Shown piece after piece: positions 8,255 to 15,460 of a DNA stretch of 64,000 nucleotides (the first letter of the stretch is position 1; each line of letters starts with the position of its first letter). The position numbers and the translations under genes are program-made. The notes beneath the pieces were generated by a model. That model saw only the letters and a program-made list of their open reading frames with translations, did not search any database and was not told where the DNA came from. Source of the stretch: Streptomyces guryensis (GTDB lineage: Bacteria > Actinomycetota > Actinomycetes > Streptomycetales > Streptomycetaceae); NCBI RefSeq assembly GCF_021261325.1, contig NZ_JAJSBI010000002.1:558001-622000 (forward strand), read 5' to 3'.

Positions 8255-9238
8255 ATGGTCATGCTCGCGCAACCTGCCGGCTCGTTCGCGCTCGGCACCT
8301 TCTCCGCCCGGGACGGGGAGCCGTTTCCCGGTCTCCTGGCCGAAGACCGGGTACTCGATCTGCGCAGCGCCCTGGACTGGGCGCCGTCGGGTGTGCGCGC
8401 CGTGGTGGAGCGGTGGGAGGAGACCCTCCCCCTCCTGCACGCCCTGGCCGACGACGATGCCCTCGGCTGGCGTCCGCTGGAGGGCCTGCGGGTGCACGCC
8501 CCCATCGAGCCGCGGCAGATCTTCCAGTCGGGCGCCAACTACCGGCAGCACGTGATCGACCTGGAGGTCGCCCACCGCTCTCCCGACGACCCGCGTACGG
8601 TCGAGGAGGCGCGCGAGGAGATCGCCGCGGTCATGGACCGCCGGGCCGCCGAGGACCTGCCGTACGTCTTCATCGGTCTGCCGAGCGCGATCACGGGCCC
8701 GTACGACGACGTGGTCCTGCCCTCATGGGCCGAACAGCCGGACTGGGAGCTGGAGTTGGCGGCCGTCATCGCCAGGCCCGCCCACCGGGTGACGGTCGAG
8801 GAGGCGCTGGAGTACGTCGCCGGATACACCATCGCCAACGACCTCACCGACCGGGCCACCGTGTTCCGCCGCGACATGAAGGCCATCGGCACCGACTGGC
8901 TGCGCAGCAAGAACGCTCCCGGTTTCACGCCGCTCGGCCCGTGGCTCGTACCTGCCGAGTCGATCGCGGACACCGGTGACCTGCGGGTCACGCTGAAGCT
9001 GAACGGCCAGACCATGCAGGACGAGTCCACCAAGGACATGCTCTTCGGAGTCGCCCGGTTGGTGTCGTACGCCTCGCAGACGGCTCAACTCCTGCCCGGT
9101 GACCTGGTGCTGACCGGCAGCCCCGCCGGCAACGGCATCCACTGGGGACGCCTGCTGCGCGACGGCGACGTCATGGAGGGTTCCGTCACCGGCCTGGGCG
9201 TGCAGCGCACCCGCTGTGTCGCGGAGGGAACGGTATGA
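8255..9238 (+). CDS. Fumarylacetoacetate hydrolase (FAH) family protein
   Basis: 327 aa from the ATG at 8255, behind AGGAGGAAA. It has a variable N-terminal domain and the FAH catalytic domain from about residue 85 (FQSGANYRQH), with metal-ligand carboxylates in DWELELAAVI near residue 170 and a GDLVLTGSPAG block near residue 290. FAH-fold enzymes hydrolyse C-C bonds or hydrate and isomerise 2-oxo acids after meta ring cleavage. It is the first gene of the operon and overlaps the cyclase start by ATGA. A second FAH gene lies at the distal end, so the two probably serve different steps. Confidence 0.88.
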   Translation: MVMLAQPAGSFALGTFSARDGEPFPGLLAEDRVLDLRSALDWAPSGVRAVVERWEETLPLLHALADDDALGWRPLEGLRVHAPIEPRQIFQSGANYRQHVIDLEVAHRSPDDPRTVEEAREEIAAVMDRRAAEDLPYVFIGLPSAITGPYDDVVLPSWAEQPDWELELAAVIARPAHRVTVEEALEYVAGYTIANDLTDRATVFRRDMKAIGTDWLRSKNAPGFTPLGPWLVPAESIADTGDLRVTLKLNGQTMQDESTKDMLFGVARLVSYASQTAQLLPGDLVLTGSPAGNGIHWGRLLRDGDVMEGSVTGLGVQRTRCVAEGTV

Positions 9239-10197
9239 GCCTGGACCGCCGCGACCCGGAGGGCGCGATCGCCGAGGCCGCCAAGGCGTACTCCAACTGG
9301 GGGCGCTGGGGTGAGGACGACGTGCTCGGCACGCTGAACTTCCTCGACGAGGCCAAGCGACGCGAGGGCGCTGCGCTGGTGCGCCGGGGCGTGAGCTTCT
9401 CGCTGTCCCAGCGGTTCGACATGAACGGCCCGCAGAAGGGCTGGCGGCGGCGGACCAACCCCGTGCACACCATGCTCGACACGGGGACCGACGCGGCGCT
9501 GGGCAACCAGGGTTTCCCACACGGCATCGGCGGCGCGGACGACGTGATCGCGATGCCGCTGCAGTGCTCCACCCAGTGGGACGGACTCGGGCACATCTTC
9601 GACCACGGCAAGGCGTGGAACGGACGGGCCGCCGAGAAGGTCGTCACCTCCGGCGGCGACCTCGTCACCGGCATCGAGCACATGGCGCCGTATGTCGCCG
9701 GCCGCGGTGTGCTGCTCGACGTCGGCCGGGTCGTCGGCACGGACGGCGAGCTGCCCGACGGGTTCGCCATCACCGAGGAGCACCTCGGGCAGACCGCCGA
9801 AGCCCACGGGGTGACCGTCGGCCGCGGCGACATCGTCCTCGTCCGCACCGGACATCTCGCCCGCGCCCGGCGGGCCGGCTGGGGCGACTACGCGGGCGGC
9901 CCCGCGCCCGGCCTGTCGTTCACCAGCGCCGGCTGGCTGCACGGCAGCGAGATCGCCGCGATCGCCACCGACACCTGGGGTTTCGAGGTCCGCCCCAACG
10001 AGTTCGACAACGCCTTCCAGCCGCTGCACCAGGTCGTCATCCCCAACGTGGGCCTGCTGATCGGCGAGATGTGGGACCTCGACGCACTCGCCGCCGACTG
10101 CGCCGACGACGGCGTGTACGAGTTCTGGCTCACCGCCGCTCCCCTCCCCATCACCGGAGCCGTCGGCTCCCCGGTCAGCCCGATCGCCGTCAAGTAA
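9235..10197 (+). CDS. Cyclase family (isatin hydrolase/kynurenine formamidase-like) protein
   Basis: 320 aa; the ATG overlaps the FAH stop. The putative metal-binding block reads QWDGLGHIFDHG near residue 120, a variant of the HxGTHxDxP signature in the cyclase/arylformamidase superfamily. Further family markers are GVLLDVGRV near 160, VRTGHLAR near 205 and GFEVRPNEFDN near 245. Known members hydrolyse amides or lactams such as isatin and N-formylkynurenine, using Mn or Zn. In this operon it may open a lactone or lactam or hydrolyse an amide. The substrate is unknown. Confidence 0.8.
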   Translation: MSLDRRDPEGAIAEAAKAYSNWGRWGEDDVLGTLNFLDEAKRREGAALVRRGVSFSLSQRFDMNGPQKGWRRRTNPVHTMLDTGTDAALGNQGFPHGIGGADDVIAMPLQCSTQWDGLGHIFDHGKAWNGRAAEKVVTSGGDLVTGIEHMAPYVAGRGVLLDVGRVVGTDGELPDGFAITEEHLGQTAEAHGVTVGRGDIVLVRTGHLARARRAGWGDYAGGPAPGLSFTSAGWLHGSEIAAIATDTWGFEVRPNEFDNAFQPLHQVVIPNVGLLIGEMWDLDALAADCADDGVYEFWLTAAPLPITGAVGSPVSPIAVK

Positions 10198-10348
10198 CCC
10201 GTACGACTCCCGGATGCGCCGTTCCCCGGACAGCAGCGGCGCATCCGGCCCGCACCCCCGTCCCCACCTCTGGCCCGTGCTCCCAGCGGGCGAGCCGCAG
10301 CCCCGCCGCCCGAAGTCGCGCGGCCCAACCCCGGGAGGAATCCCCGAC

Positions 10349-11524
10349 ATGGCTGACAGCCGCACTCTCTCCCAGCCTCCGGCCGGGGGCACACCCACCG
10401 TCCTGGTCATCGGCGGGGGCGCCGCAGGCAACGCCGTCACCATCCTGCTGCGCCGCGCCGGCATCGCCGTCGACCTGATCGAGGCCAAGCCGGACTGGAA
10501 CGCCACCACCGGCTCCGGCATCACCCTCCAGGGCAACGCCCTGCGGGTCCTGCGCGAACTGGGCGTGTGGGAACAGGTGAAAGCCTCCGGATACGCCTTC
10601 GGCTCGCTGGGCGTGACCGCCCCCGACGGCACCGTCCTGTTCGTCGCCGAGGACATCCAGACCGGCGGGGAGGACCTGCCCGCCACCCTCGGAATGCAGC
10701 GCCCCCGACTGCAGCAGATCCTCATCGACACGGTCCGCGCCTCCGGCGCCGACGTTCGCCTCGGCACCACCGCCGAAGCGCTGGAGCAGGACACCGACGG
10801 CGTGTCGGTGCGCTTCAGCGACGGCAGCGAGGGCCGCTACGACCTGGTGATCGGCGCCGACGGACTCAACTCCGCCACCCGCGCCGCGATCGGTATCACG
10901 GACAAACCCGAGCCGACCGGCATGGCCATCTGGCGCATCGCCGCCCCGCGGCCCGAGAGCGTGACGCGCACCGACCTCGCCTACGGCGGCCCCGCCTACA
11001 TCGCCGGCTACACCCCCACCAGCGAGAACACCATCTACGCGTACGTCGTCGAAGGGTGCCGCGAACGCACCTCCCTCGACCCGGCCACCTACGCCGACGA
11101 GATGCGCCGCCTGGCGCGGAGCTACGGCGGGGTCTGGCCGGAGATCACCAGGAACATCACCGACCCGACGAAGGTCAACTACACCTGGTTCGACCACCTG
11201 CTGGTCGAGGACTCCTGGCACCGGGGCCGGGTCGTGCTCATCGGCGACGCCGCCCACTGCTGCCCGCCCACCCTGGCCCAGGGCGCGGCGATGTCCCTGG
11301 AGGACGCCCTGGTCCTCGCCGAACTGCTCACCGGGGCCGTGGCCGACGGCCGGGACTGGGACGAGGAGCTGCTCCAGGCCTACCGCGACCGCCGCATTCG
11401 CCGGGTGCGCCCCGTCGTCGCGGCGTCCATGCAGATCGCCCAGTGGCAGCTGGACGGCGTGCGCGACGCCGACATCCCCGGGCTGGTCGGACGCACCATG
11501 AACCTCCTCAAGGAGCGTCCGTGA
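10349..11524 (+). CDS. FAD-dependent aromatic monooxygenase (group A hydroxylase)
   Basis: 391 aa from the ATG at 10349, with GGGAGGAA upstream. The three diagnostic segments are present: the dinucleotide-binding VIGGGAAGNAV at residues ~23-33, the DG motif DLVIGADGLNS near 168, and the second FAD motif GDAAHCCPPTLAQGAAMSLED near 305. There is no extra C-terminal domain. Group A hydroxylases use NAD(P)H and O2 to add an OH to a phenolic or heteroaromatic ring. With the dioxygenase two genes downstream, it probably creates the diol for extradiol cleavage. The stop overlaps the next start (GTGA). Confidence 0.9.
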   Translation: MADSRTLSQPPAGGTPTVLVIGGGAAGNAVTILLRRAGIAVDLIEAKPDWNATTGSGITLQGNALRVLRELGVWEQVKASGYAFGSLGVTAPDGTVLFVAEDIQTGGEDLPATLGMQRPRLQQILIDTVRASGADVRLGTTAEALEQDTDGVSVRFSDGSEGRYDLVIGADGLNSATRAAIGITDKPEPTGMAIWRIAAPRPESVTRTDLAYGGPAYIAGYTPTSENTIYAYVVEGCRERTSLDPATYADEMRRLARSYGGVWPEITRNITDPTKVNYTWFDHLLVEDSWHRGRVVLIGDAAHCCPPTLAQGAAMSLEDALVLAELLTGAVADGRDWDEELLQAYRDRRIRRVRPVVAASMQIAQWQLDGVRDADIPGLVGRTMNLLKERP

Positions 11525-12531
11525 CCACCACCGCATCCTCCGCGCCGACCATCGACGTCCACGCCCACCTCCTGCTCCCGGAGGTCGAGGAGGCCGTCGC
11601 CGGTCATCCCGGTCTCGCCGGGGCCCGCGCCCTCGACGCGCGCCGCAACGGCCCGGCGGCCCTGACCGTGAACGGTCCGATGGTCGGCGCGCGCGTGCCG
11701 AAGCTGACGGACGCCGCGGTGCGGCTGGCGGCCATGGACGCGCAGGGCGTGGACGTACAGCTGGTCAGCCCCTCGCCGTCCCACTACCACTACTGGGCCG
11801 AGCCCCAACTGGCCGAGAAGGTCTGCCGGCTGGCCAACGAGGGCACCGCCGCACACTGTGCGAAGGCTCCCGACCGCCTGCACGGCCTGGGCCTGGTCCC
11901 GCTCCAGCATCCCGACCTCGCGGTCGGCCTGCTCGACCACGCCCTGGACCAGGGACTGAGGGGTGTGGAGATCTCCTCGCACGCGCCCGGCCACGAACTG
12001 TCGGACCCGGCGTACGAAGCCCTCTGGTCCCGAGCGGAGGAGACAGGCGCCTTCCTCTTCCTGCACCCGTTCGGCTGCACCCTCGATGAGCGCCTGGACC
12101 AGTGGTACCTGTCCAACACCGTCGGCCAGCCCACCGAGAACGCGGTCGCCCTCTCCCACCTGATCTTCTCCGGCGTCCTGGACCGCCATCCGGGACTGAA
12201 GCTGATCGCGGCGCACGGCGGCGGCTACCTGCCCACCCACATCGGCCGCTCCGACCACGCCTGGCGGGCCCGTCCCGACGCCCGTGGCTGTGAACGGGAA
12301 CCGAGCAGCTATCTGAAGCAGCTGTACTTCGACACCCTCGTCCACGACCCGCACGTCCTGCGGGAGCTGCTGCGAGCGGTCGGCCGCGAACGGGTCCTGC
12401 TCGGCTCCGACTTCCCCTTCGACATGGGCACCGACGACCCGCTCGGCGCGCTGCGCGCCGCGGACCTGACCGACACCGACTTCCACTCCGTCCGCGGCGG
12501 AAACGCCGCCGCCCTGCTCAACCTGGTCTGA
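11521..12531 (+). CDS. Amidohydrolase-2 family protein (ACMSD/resorcylate decarboxylase-like)
   Basis: 336 aa from the GTG at 11521, translationally coupled to the hydroxylase. DVHAH at residues 11-15 supplies the first metal ligands, FLHPFG near 180 the next His, AHGGGYLP near 230 another, and GSDFPFDMG near 295 the catalytic Asp. This is the pattern of the ACMSD branch, whose members decarboxylate aromatic acids or muconate semialdehydes without a cofactor other than a divalent metal. It may remove a ring carboxylate before or after hydroxylation. Lactone hydrolysis is the alternative activity within this fold. Confidence 0.85.
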   Translation: MTTTASSAPTIDVHAHLLLPEVEEAVAGHPGLAGARALDARRNGPAALTVNGPMVGARVPKLTDAAVRLAAMDAQGVDVQLVSPSPSHYHYWAEPQLAEKVCRLANEGTAAHCAKAPDRLHGLGLVPLQHPDLAVGLLDHALDQGLRGVEISSHAPGHELSDPAYEALWSRAEETGAFLFLHPFGCTLDERLDQWYLSNTVGQPTENAVALSHLIFSGVLDRHPGLKLIAAHGGGYLPTHIGRSDHAWRARPDARGCEREPSSYLKQLYFDTLVHDPHVLRELLRAVGRERVLLGSDFPFDMGTDDPLGALRAADLTDTDFHSVRGGNAAALLNLV

Positions 12532-12543
12532 GGAGGACCCCCC

Positions 12544-13482
12544 ATGAGTAACCGCCTGCTCACCCACCTCCGCCACGTCGACCTCGCCGTGCCGGACTAC
12601 GACAAGCAACTCGACTTCTACGCCGGCGTCTGGGGCCTGACGAAGGTCGCCGAGGACTCCGGCATCTCCTTCCTGGCCGCCGAGGGCTCCCCGGAGCAGT
12701 ACGTCGTCCGGCTGCGCAAGGCCGACGAGAAGCGCCTCGATCTCGTGTCCTACGGCGCCGCTTCGGCAGCCGACCTGGACACGCTCGCCGAGCAACTCCT
12801 CGCCGGAGGAGTCCAGTTGATCTCCCGGCCGGGCAAGGTGGAGACCCCCGGCGGCGGTTACGGCTTCCGCTTCTTCGACGTGGACGGCCGCACCATCGAG
12901 GTCTCCGCCGACGTCGAGGTGCGCCGGCACCGCAGGATCCAGGAGAAGGAGTCGATCCCGGTCAAGCTGTCGCACGTCGTCCTCAACTCTCCGGATCTGG
13001 ACAAGACCAGGGCGTGGTACGAGGAGCACCTCGGCTTCCGGCTGTCCGACACGCTCGGTCATCCGCACATCGGCGACGTCATGCACTTCATGCGGATCAG
13101 CAACCAGCACCACTCCATGGCCATCGCCAGGGGCCCGCACACCTCGCTGCACCACATCTCCTTCGAGATGCGCGGGATCGACGAGTACATGCGCGGCTCC
13201 GGCCGTGTCATCCGCTCCGGTGCCCGCAAGATCTGGGGGCCTGGCCGGCACATGGCCGGCGACAACACCTTCACCTACTTCCTCGACCCGCACGGCAACA
13301 CGGTGGAGTACACGACGGAGTTGGAGCTGCTGGACGAGGACACCTGGCACCCGCACGTCTACGACTTCTCCCAGCCCGAGGTCACCGACCAGTGGGGCAC
13401 CGCCAACCCCATGAACGAACTGGTCACCAAGGAGTCCTTCAACGACGTCGACCGCGGCGTCTTCGTCGCCCCGCCGGTCTGA
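12544..13482 (+). CDS. VOC-family type I extradiol dioxygenase
   Basis: 312 aa from the ATG at 12544, with GAGGAGG nearby. There are two VOC repeats, roughly residues 8-125 and 140-265. The C-terminal repeat carries the iron ligands in order: SHVVLNS (His, ~143), HHISFEM (His, ~202) and VEYTTELE (Glu, ~255). This matches catechol-2,3-type Fe(II) dioxygenases that cut next to a diol. It is the ring-cleavage step of this operon. The resulting semialdehyde would go to a FAH-fold enzyme. The diol substrate cannot be named. Confidence 0.88.
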   Translation: MSNRLLTHLRHVDLAVPDYDKQLDFYAGVWGLTKVAEDSGISFLAAEGSPEQYVVRLRKADEKRLDLVSYGAASAADLDTLAEQLLAGGVQLISRPGKVETPGGGYGFRFFDVDGRTIEVSADVEVRRHRRIQEKESIPVKLSHVVLNSPDLDKTRAWYEEHLGFRLSDTLGHPHIGDVMHFMRISNQHHSMAIARGPHTSLHHISFEMRGIDEYMRGSGRVIRSGARKIWGPGRHMAGDNTFTYFLDPHGNTVEYTTELELLDEDTWHPHVYDFSQPEVTDQWGTANPMNELVTKESFNDVDRGVFVAPPV

Positions 13483-13501
13483 TCGGCGGAGCCCTGAGTC
13501 C

Positions 13502-13554
13502 CCGGGGGCGCGGTTGCCCTGTCAACTGCCCTGACTCCCATGCCGCGCCCCCGG
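13502..13554. repeat. Inverted repeat between the dioxygenase and the second FAH gene
   Basis: CCGGGGGCGCGG (13502-13513) and CCGCGCCCCCGG (13543-13554) are perfect 12-bp arms with a 29-nt loop. In RNA this would form a strong stem inside the operon, perhaps partly terminating transcription or marking an mRNA processing point. Confidence 0.45.
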
Positions 13555-13598
13555 CCATCGTGCCCACCCCTCGCGCCGACAGCCGACAGGAAACCGCA

Positions 13599-14570
13599 AT
13601 GCGTTTCGCCACGTACGAGCACCGCAACCGACGCCAGGTGGCCGTCGTCGAAGCGGACGGCACGCTCTACCCCCTTCCCGGCGTCAGCTCCCTGACCGGC
13701 CTGCTCGCCGAGGGCGGCGGTCTGCCCGAACTGCTCGACGCGGGCTCCGCGATGCTCGACGTCCCGGCCGGCCCCCATGTCTCCGACGTACGCCTGCTGG
13801 CGCCGCTTCAGCCGTCCACCGTGCGGGACTTCGTCACCTTCGAGGAACACGTCGAGGGCGTACGACGGTCCGTGGACGGCGCCGCCGGCGTACCGGATCG
13901 GTGGTACGCGGCCCCGACGTTCTACTTCGGCAACCCCTACGCGATGTACGGGCCGCACGACGACATCCCCGTGCCGCCGGGGTCGAGCGTGCTCGACTTC
14001 GAGCTGGAGGTCGCCGCCGTGATCGGAAAGGAGGGCCGCGACCTCACCCCCGAGCAGGCCCGCGACCATATCGTCGGCTACACCGTCTTCAACGACTGGT
14101 CGGCCCGGGACCTGCAGTCCGCCGAGATGCGGGTGGGTCTCGGCCCGTGCAAGGGCAAGGACACCGCCACCACGCTGGGTCCTTACCTGGTCACCGCCGA
14201 CGAGTTGGGGAAGTACCGCGACGCGGACGGCTTCCTGCGCCTGGCGCTCACCGCCGAGATCAACGGCGAGGTCGTGGGCAAGGATCTGCTGTCCAACATG
14301 AGCTGGACCTTCGAGGAGATGGTCGCCTACGCCTCGCGCGGCACCGTCGTCCGCCCCGGCGACGTCCTCGGTTCCGGGACCTGCGGCAACGGCGGCTGCC
14401 TCGCGGAGCTGTGGGGCGTACGGGGCAGGCAGGACCCGCCGCCGCTGAAGCCCGGCGACACGGTCACCCTCACCGTCGAGGGCATCGGCTCCGTCTCCAG
14501 CACCGTTGTCGCGGGTGCCGATCCGGTGCCGGTTCCCGTCGCCCGACGCCGCACGAGGGAGCGGCCGTGA
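13599..14570 (+). CDS. FAH family hydrolase/isomerase
   Basis: 323 aa from the ATG at 13599. N-terminal cap domain to ~residue 80, then the FAH domain with VTFEEHVEG near 90, metal-binding DFELEVAAVIG near 135, FNDWSARDLQ near 170 and GSGTCGNGG near 260. The GTCGNGG form resembles fumarylpyruvate- and fumarylacetoacetate-cleaving members more than HpaG-type decarboxylases. It likely hydrolyses the C-C bond of the ring-cleavage product. The GTGA overlap with the SDR gene shows tight coupling. It differs markedly from the first FAH in the operon. Confidence 0.88.
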   Translation: MRFATYEHRNRRQVAVVEADGTLYPLPGVSSLTGLLAEGGGLPELLDAGSAMLDVPAGPHVSDVRLLAPLQPSTVRDFVTFEEHVEGVRRSVDGAAGVPDRWYAAPTFYFGNPYAMYGPHDDIPVPPGSSVLDFELEVAAVIGKEGRDLTPEQARDHIVGYTVFNDWSARDLQSAEMRVGLGPCKGKDTATTLGPYLVTADELGKYRDADGFLRLALTAEINGEVVGKDLLSNMSWTFEEMVAYASRGTVVRPGDVLGSGTCGNGGCLAELWGVRGRQDPPPLKPGDTVTLTVEGIGSVSSTVVAGADPVPVPVARRRTRERP

Positions 14571-15337
14571 CCGATCTCCATCCCTGGGGGCACCTCCCGG
14601 CCGAAGGCGGGGGGAGGCTCCTCGGCAGGGTCGTCGTGGTCACGGGCGCGGCCGGTGGCCAGGGCGCCGCGGAGGCCGAGGCGCTGACCCGCGAGGGCGC
14701 CCGGGTGATCGCCGCCGACGTGACCGAGGCGCCCGGCTGCCGCCGCCTCGACGTCACCAGCGAGAAGGACTGGGCCGAACTCGCCGCCGAGCTGCGCGAG
14801 GCGTACGGCCAGGTGCACGGCCTGGTCAACAACGCGGGCGTCACCTGGCGGGCCCGGATCGACGACGTACGCCCCGAGGACATGGCCCGGGTCCACGCGG
14901 TCAACGTCACCGGCCCGTTGCTGGGCATCCAGCACCTGGCCCCGCTGATGCCACCCGGCTCCTCGATCGTGAACGTCGGCTCCACCGCCGCGCTCAGCGG
15001 CCACTACCCGGTCGCCTACACGACCAGCAAGTGGGCCCTGCGCGGCCTGTCGAAGACCGCCGCCATGGAGCTGGGACCCCGCGGCATCCGGGTGAACACG
15101 ATCCACCCCGGCTTCATCGAGACGGACATGACCGCCACCGCCGCGCCCGCCTTCCGTGAGGCGAACATCCGGGAGACGCCACTCGGCCGCACCGGCACCG
15201 TCGAGGAGGTCGCCCCGCTCGTGGTCTTCCTCCTGTCCGACGAGTCGTCCTTCATCACCGGCGCCGAGATCCCGGTCGACGGCGGTTTCACGGCGCACGG
15301 CGGCGTCAAGTCGATCTCCGACGCCCTCCACCACTAG
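14567..15337 (+). CDS. Short-chain dehydrogenase/reductase (SDR)
   Basis: 256 aa from the GTG at 14567. Classical SDR: cofactor loop VTGAAGGQGAAEA near residue 27, NNAG near 88, catalytic Ser in VNVGSTAALSG near 135, YxxxK as YTTSK near 150, and C-terminal IPVDGGFTAHG. It presumably oxidises or reduces an alcohol/ketone intermediate, either before hydroxylation or on the cleavage product. It is the last intact gene of the operon; the next start belongs to a truncated CoA-transferase gene. Confidence 0.9.
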   Translation: MTDLHPWGHLPAEGGGRLLGRVVVVTGAAGGQGAAEAEALTREGARVIAADVTEAPGCRRLDVTSEKDWAELAAELREAYGQVHGLVNNAGVTWRARIDDVRPEDMARVHAVNVTGPLLGIQHLAPLMPPGSSIVNVGSTAALSGHYPVAYTTSKWALRGLSKTAAMELGPRGIRVNTIHPGFIETDMTATAAPAFREANIRETPLGRTGTVEEVAPLVVFLLSDESSFITGAEIPVDGGFTAHGGVKSISDALHH

Positions 15338-15359
15338 CAGCAGAAAGGCCCTCCCACCC

Positions 15360-15397
15360 ATGGACAAGGTCCGCGCGAGCGCGGCCGAGGCGGTCGG
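15360..15397 (+). pseudogene. Remnant of 3-oxoacid CoA-transferase subunit A gene (first ~12 codons)
   Basis: An ATG at 15360, with AAAGG upstream, begins MDKVRASAAEAV. This is the usual opening of CoA-transferase alpha subunits of the PcaI/ScoA type (MDKV.ASAAEAV). The resemblance stops at the start of the downstream terminator hairpins, so the gene was cut by recombination, leaving its ribosome site and first codons. It implies the aromatic operon once continued into CoA-transferase genes. Confidence 0.55.
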
Positions 15398-15460
15398 CGC
15401 TGCCCGTGCCGGGGCCGGCACGGGCAGCGCTGCCGTCGGGCGGCCGGGGCCGCCCGACGG
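15398..15460 (-). terminator. Double hairpin terminator after the beta-helix gene
   Basis: Two consecutive perfect stems: 13-bp arms CGCTGCCCGTGCC/GGCACGGGCAGCG at 15398-15429, and 13-bp arms CCGTCGGGCGGCC/GGCCGCCCGACGG at 15433-15460. The second directly abuts the stop codon of the minus-strand gene. They probably terminate both convergent transcripts. Confidence 0.7.
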
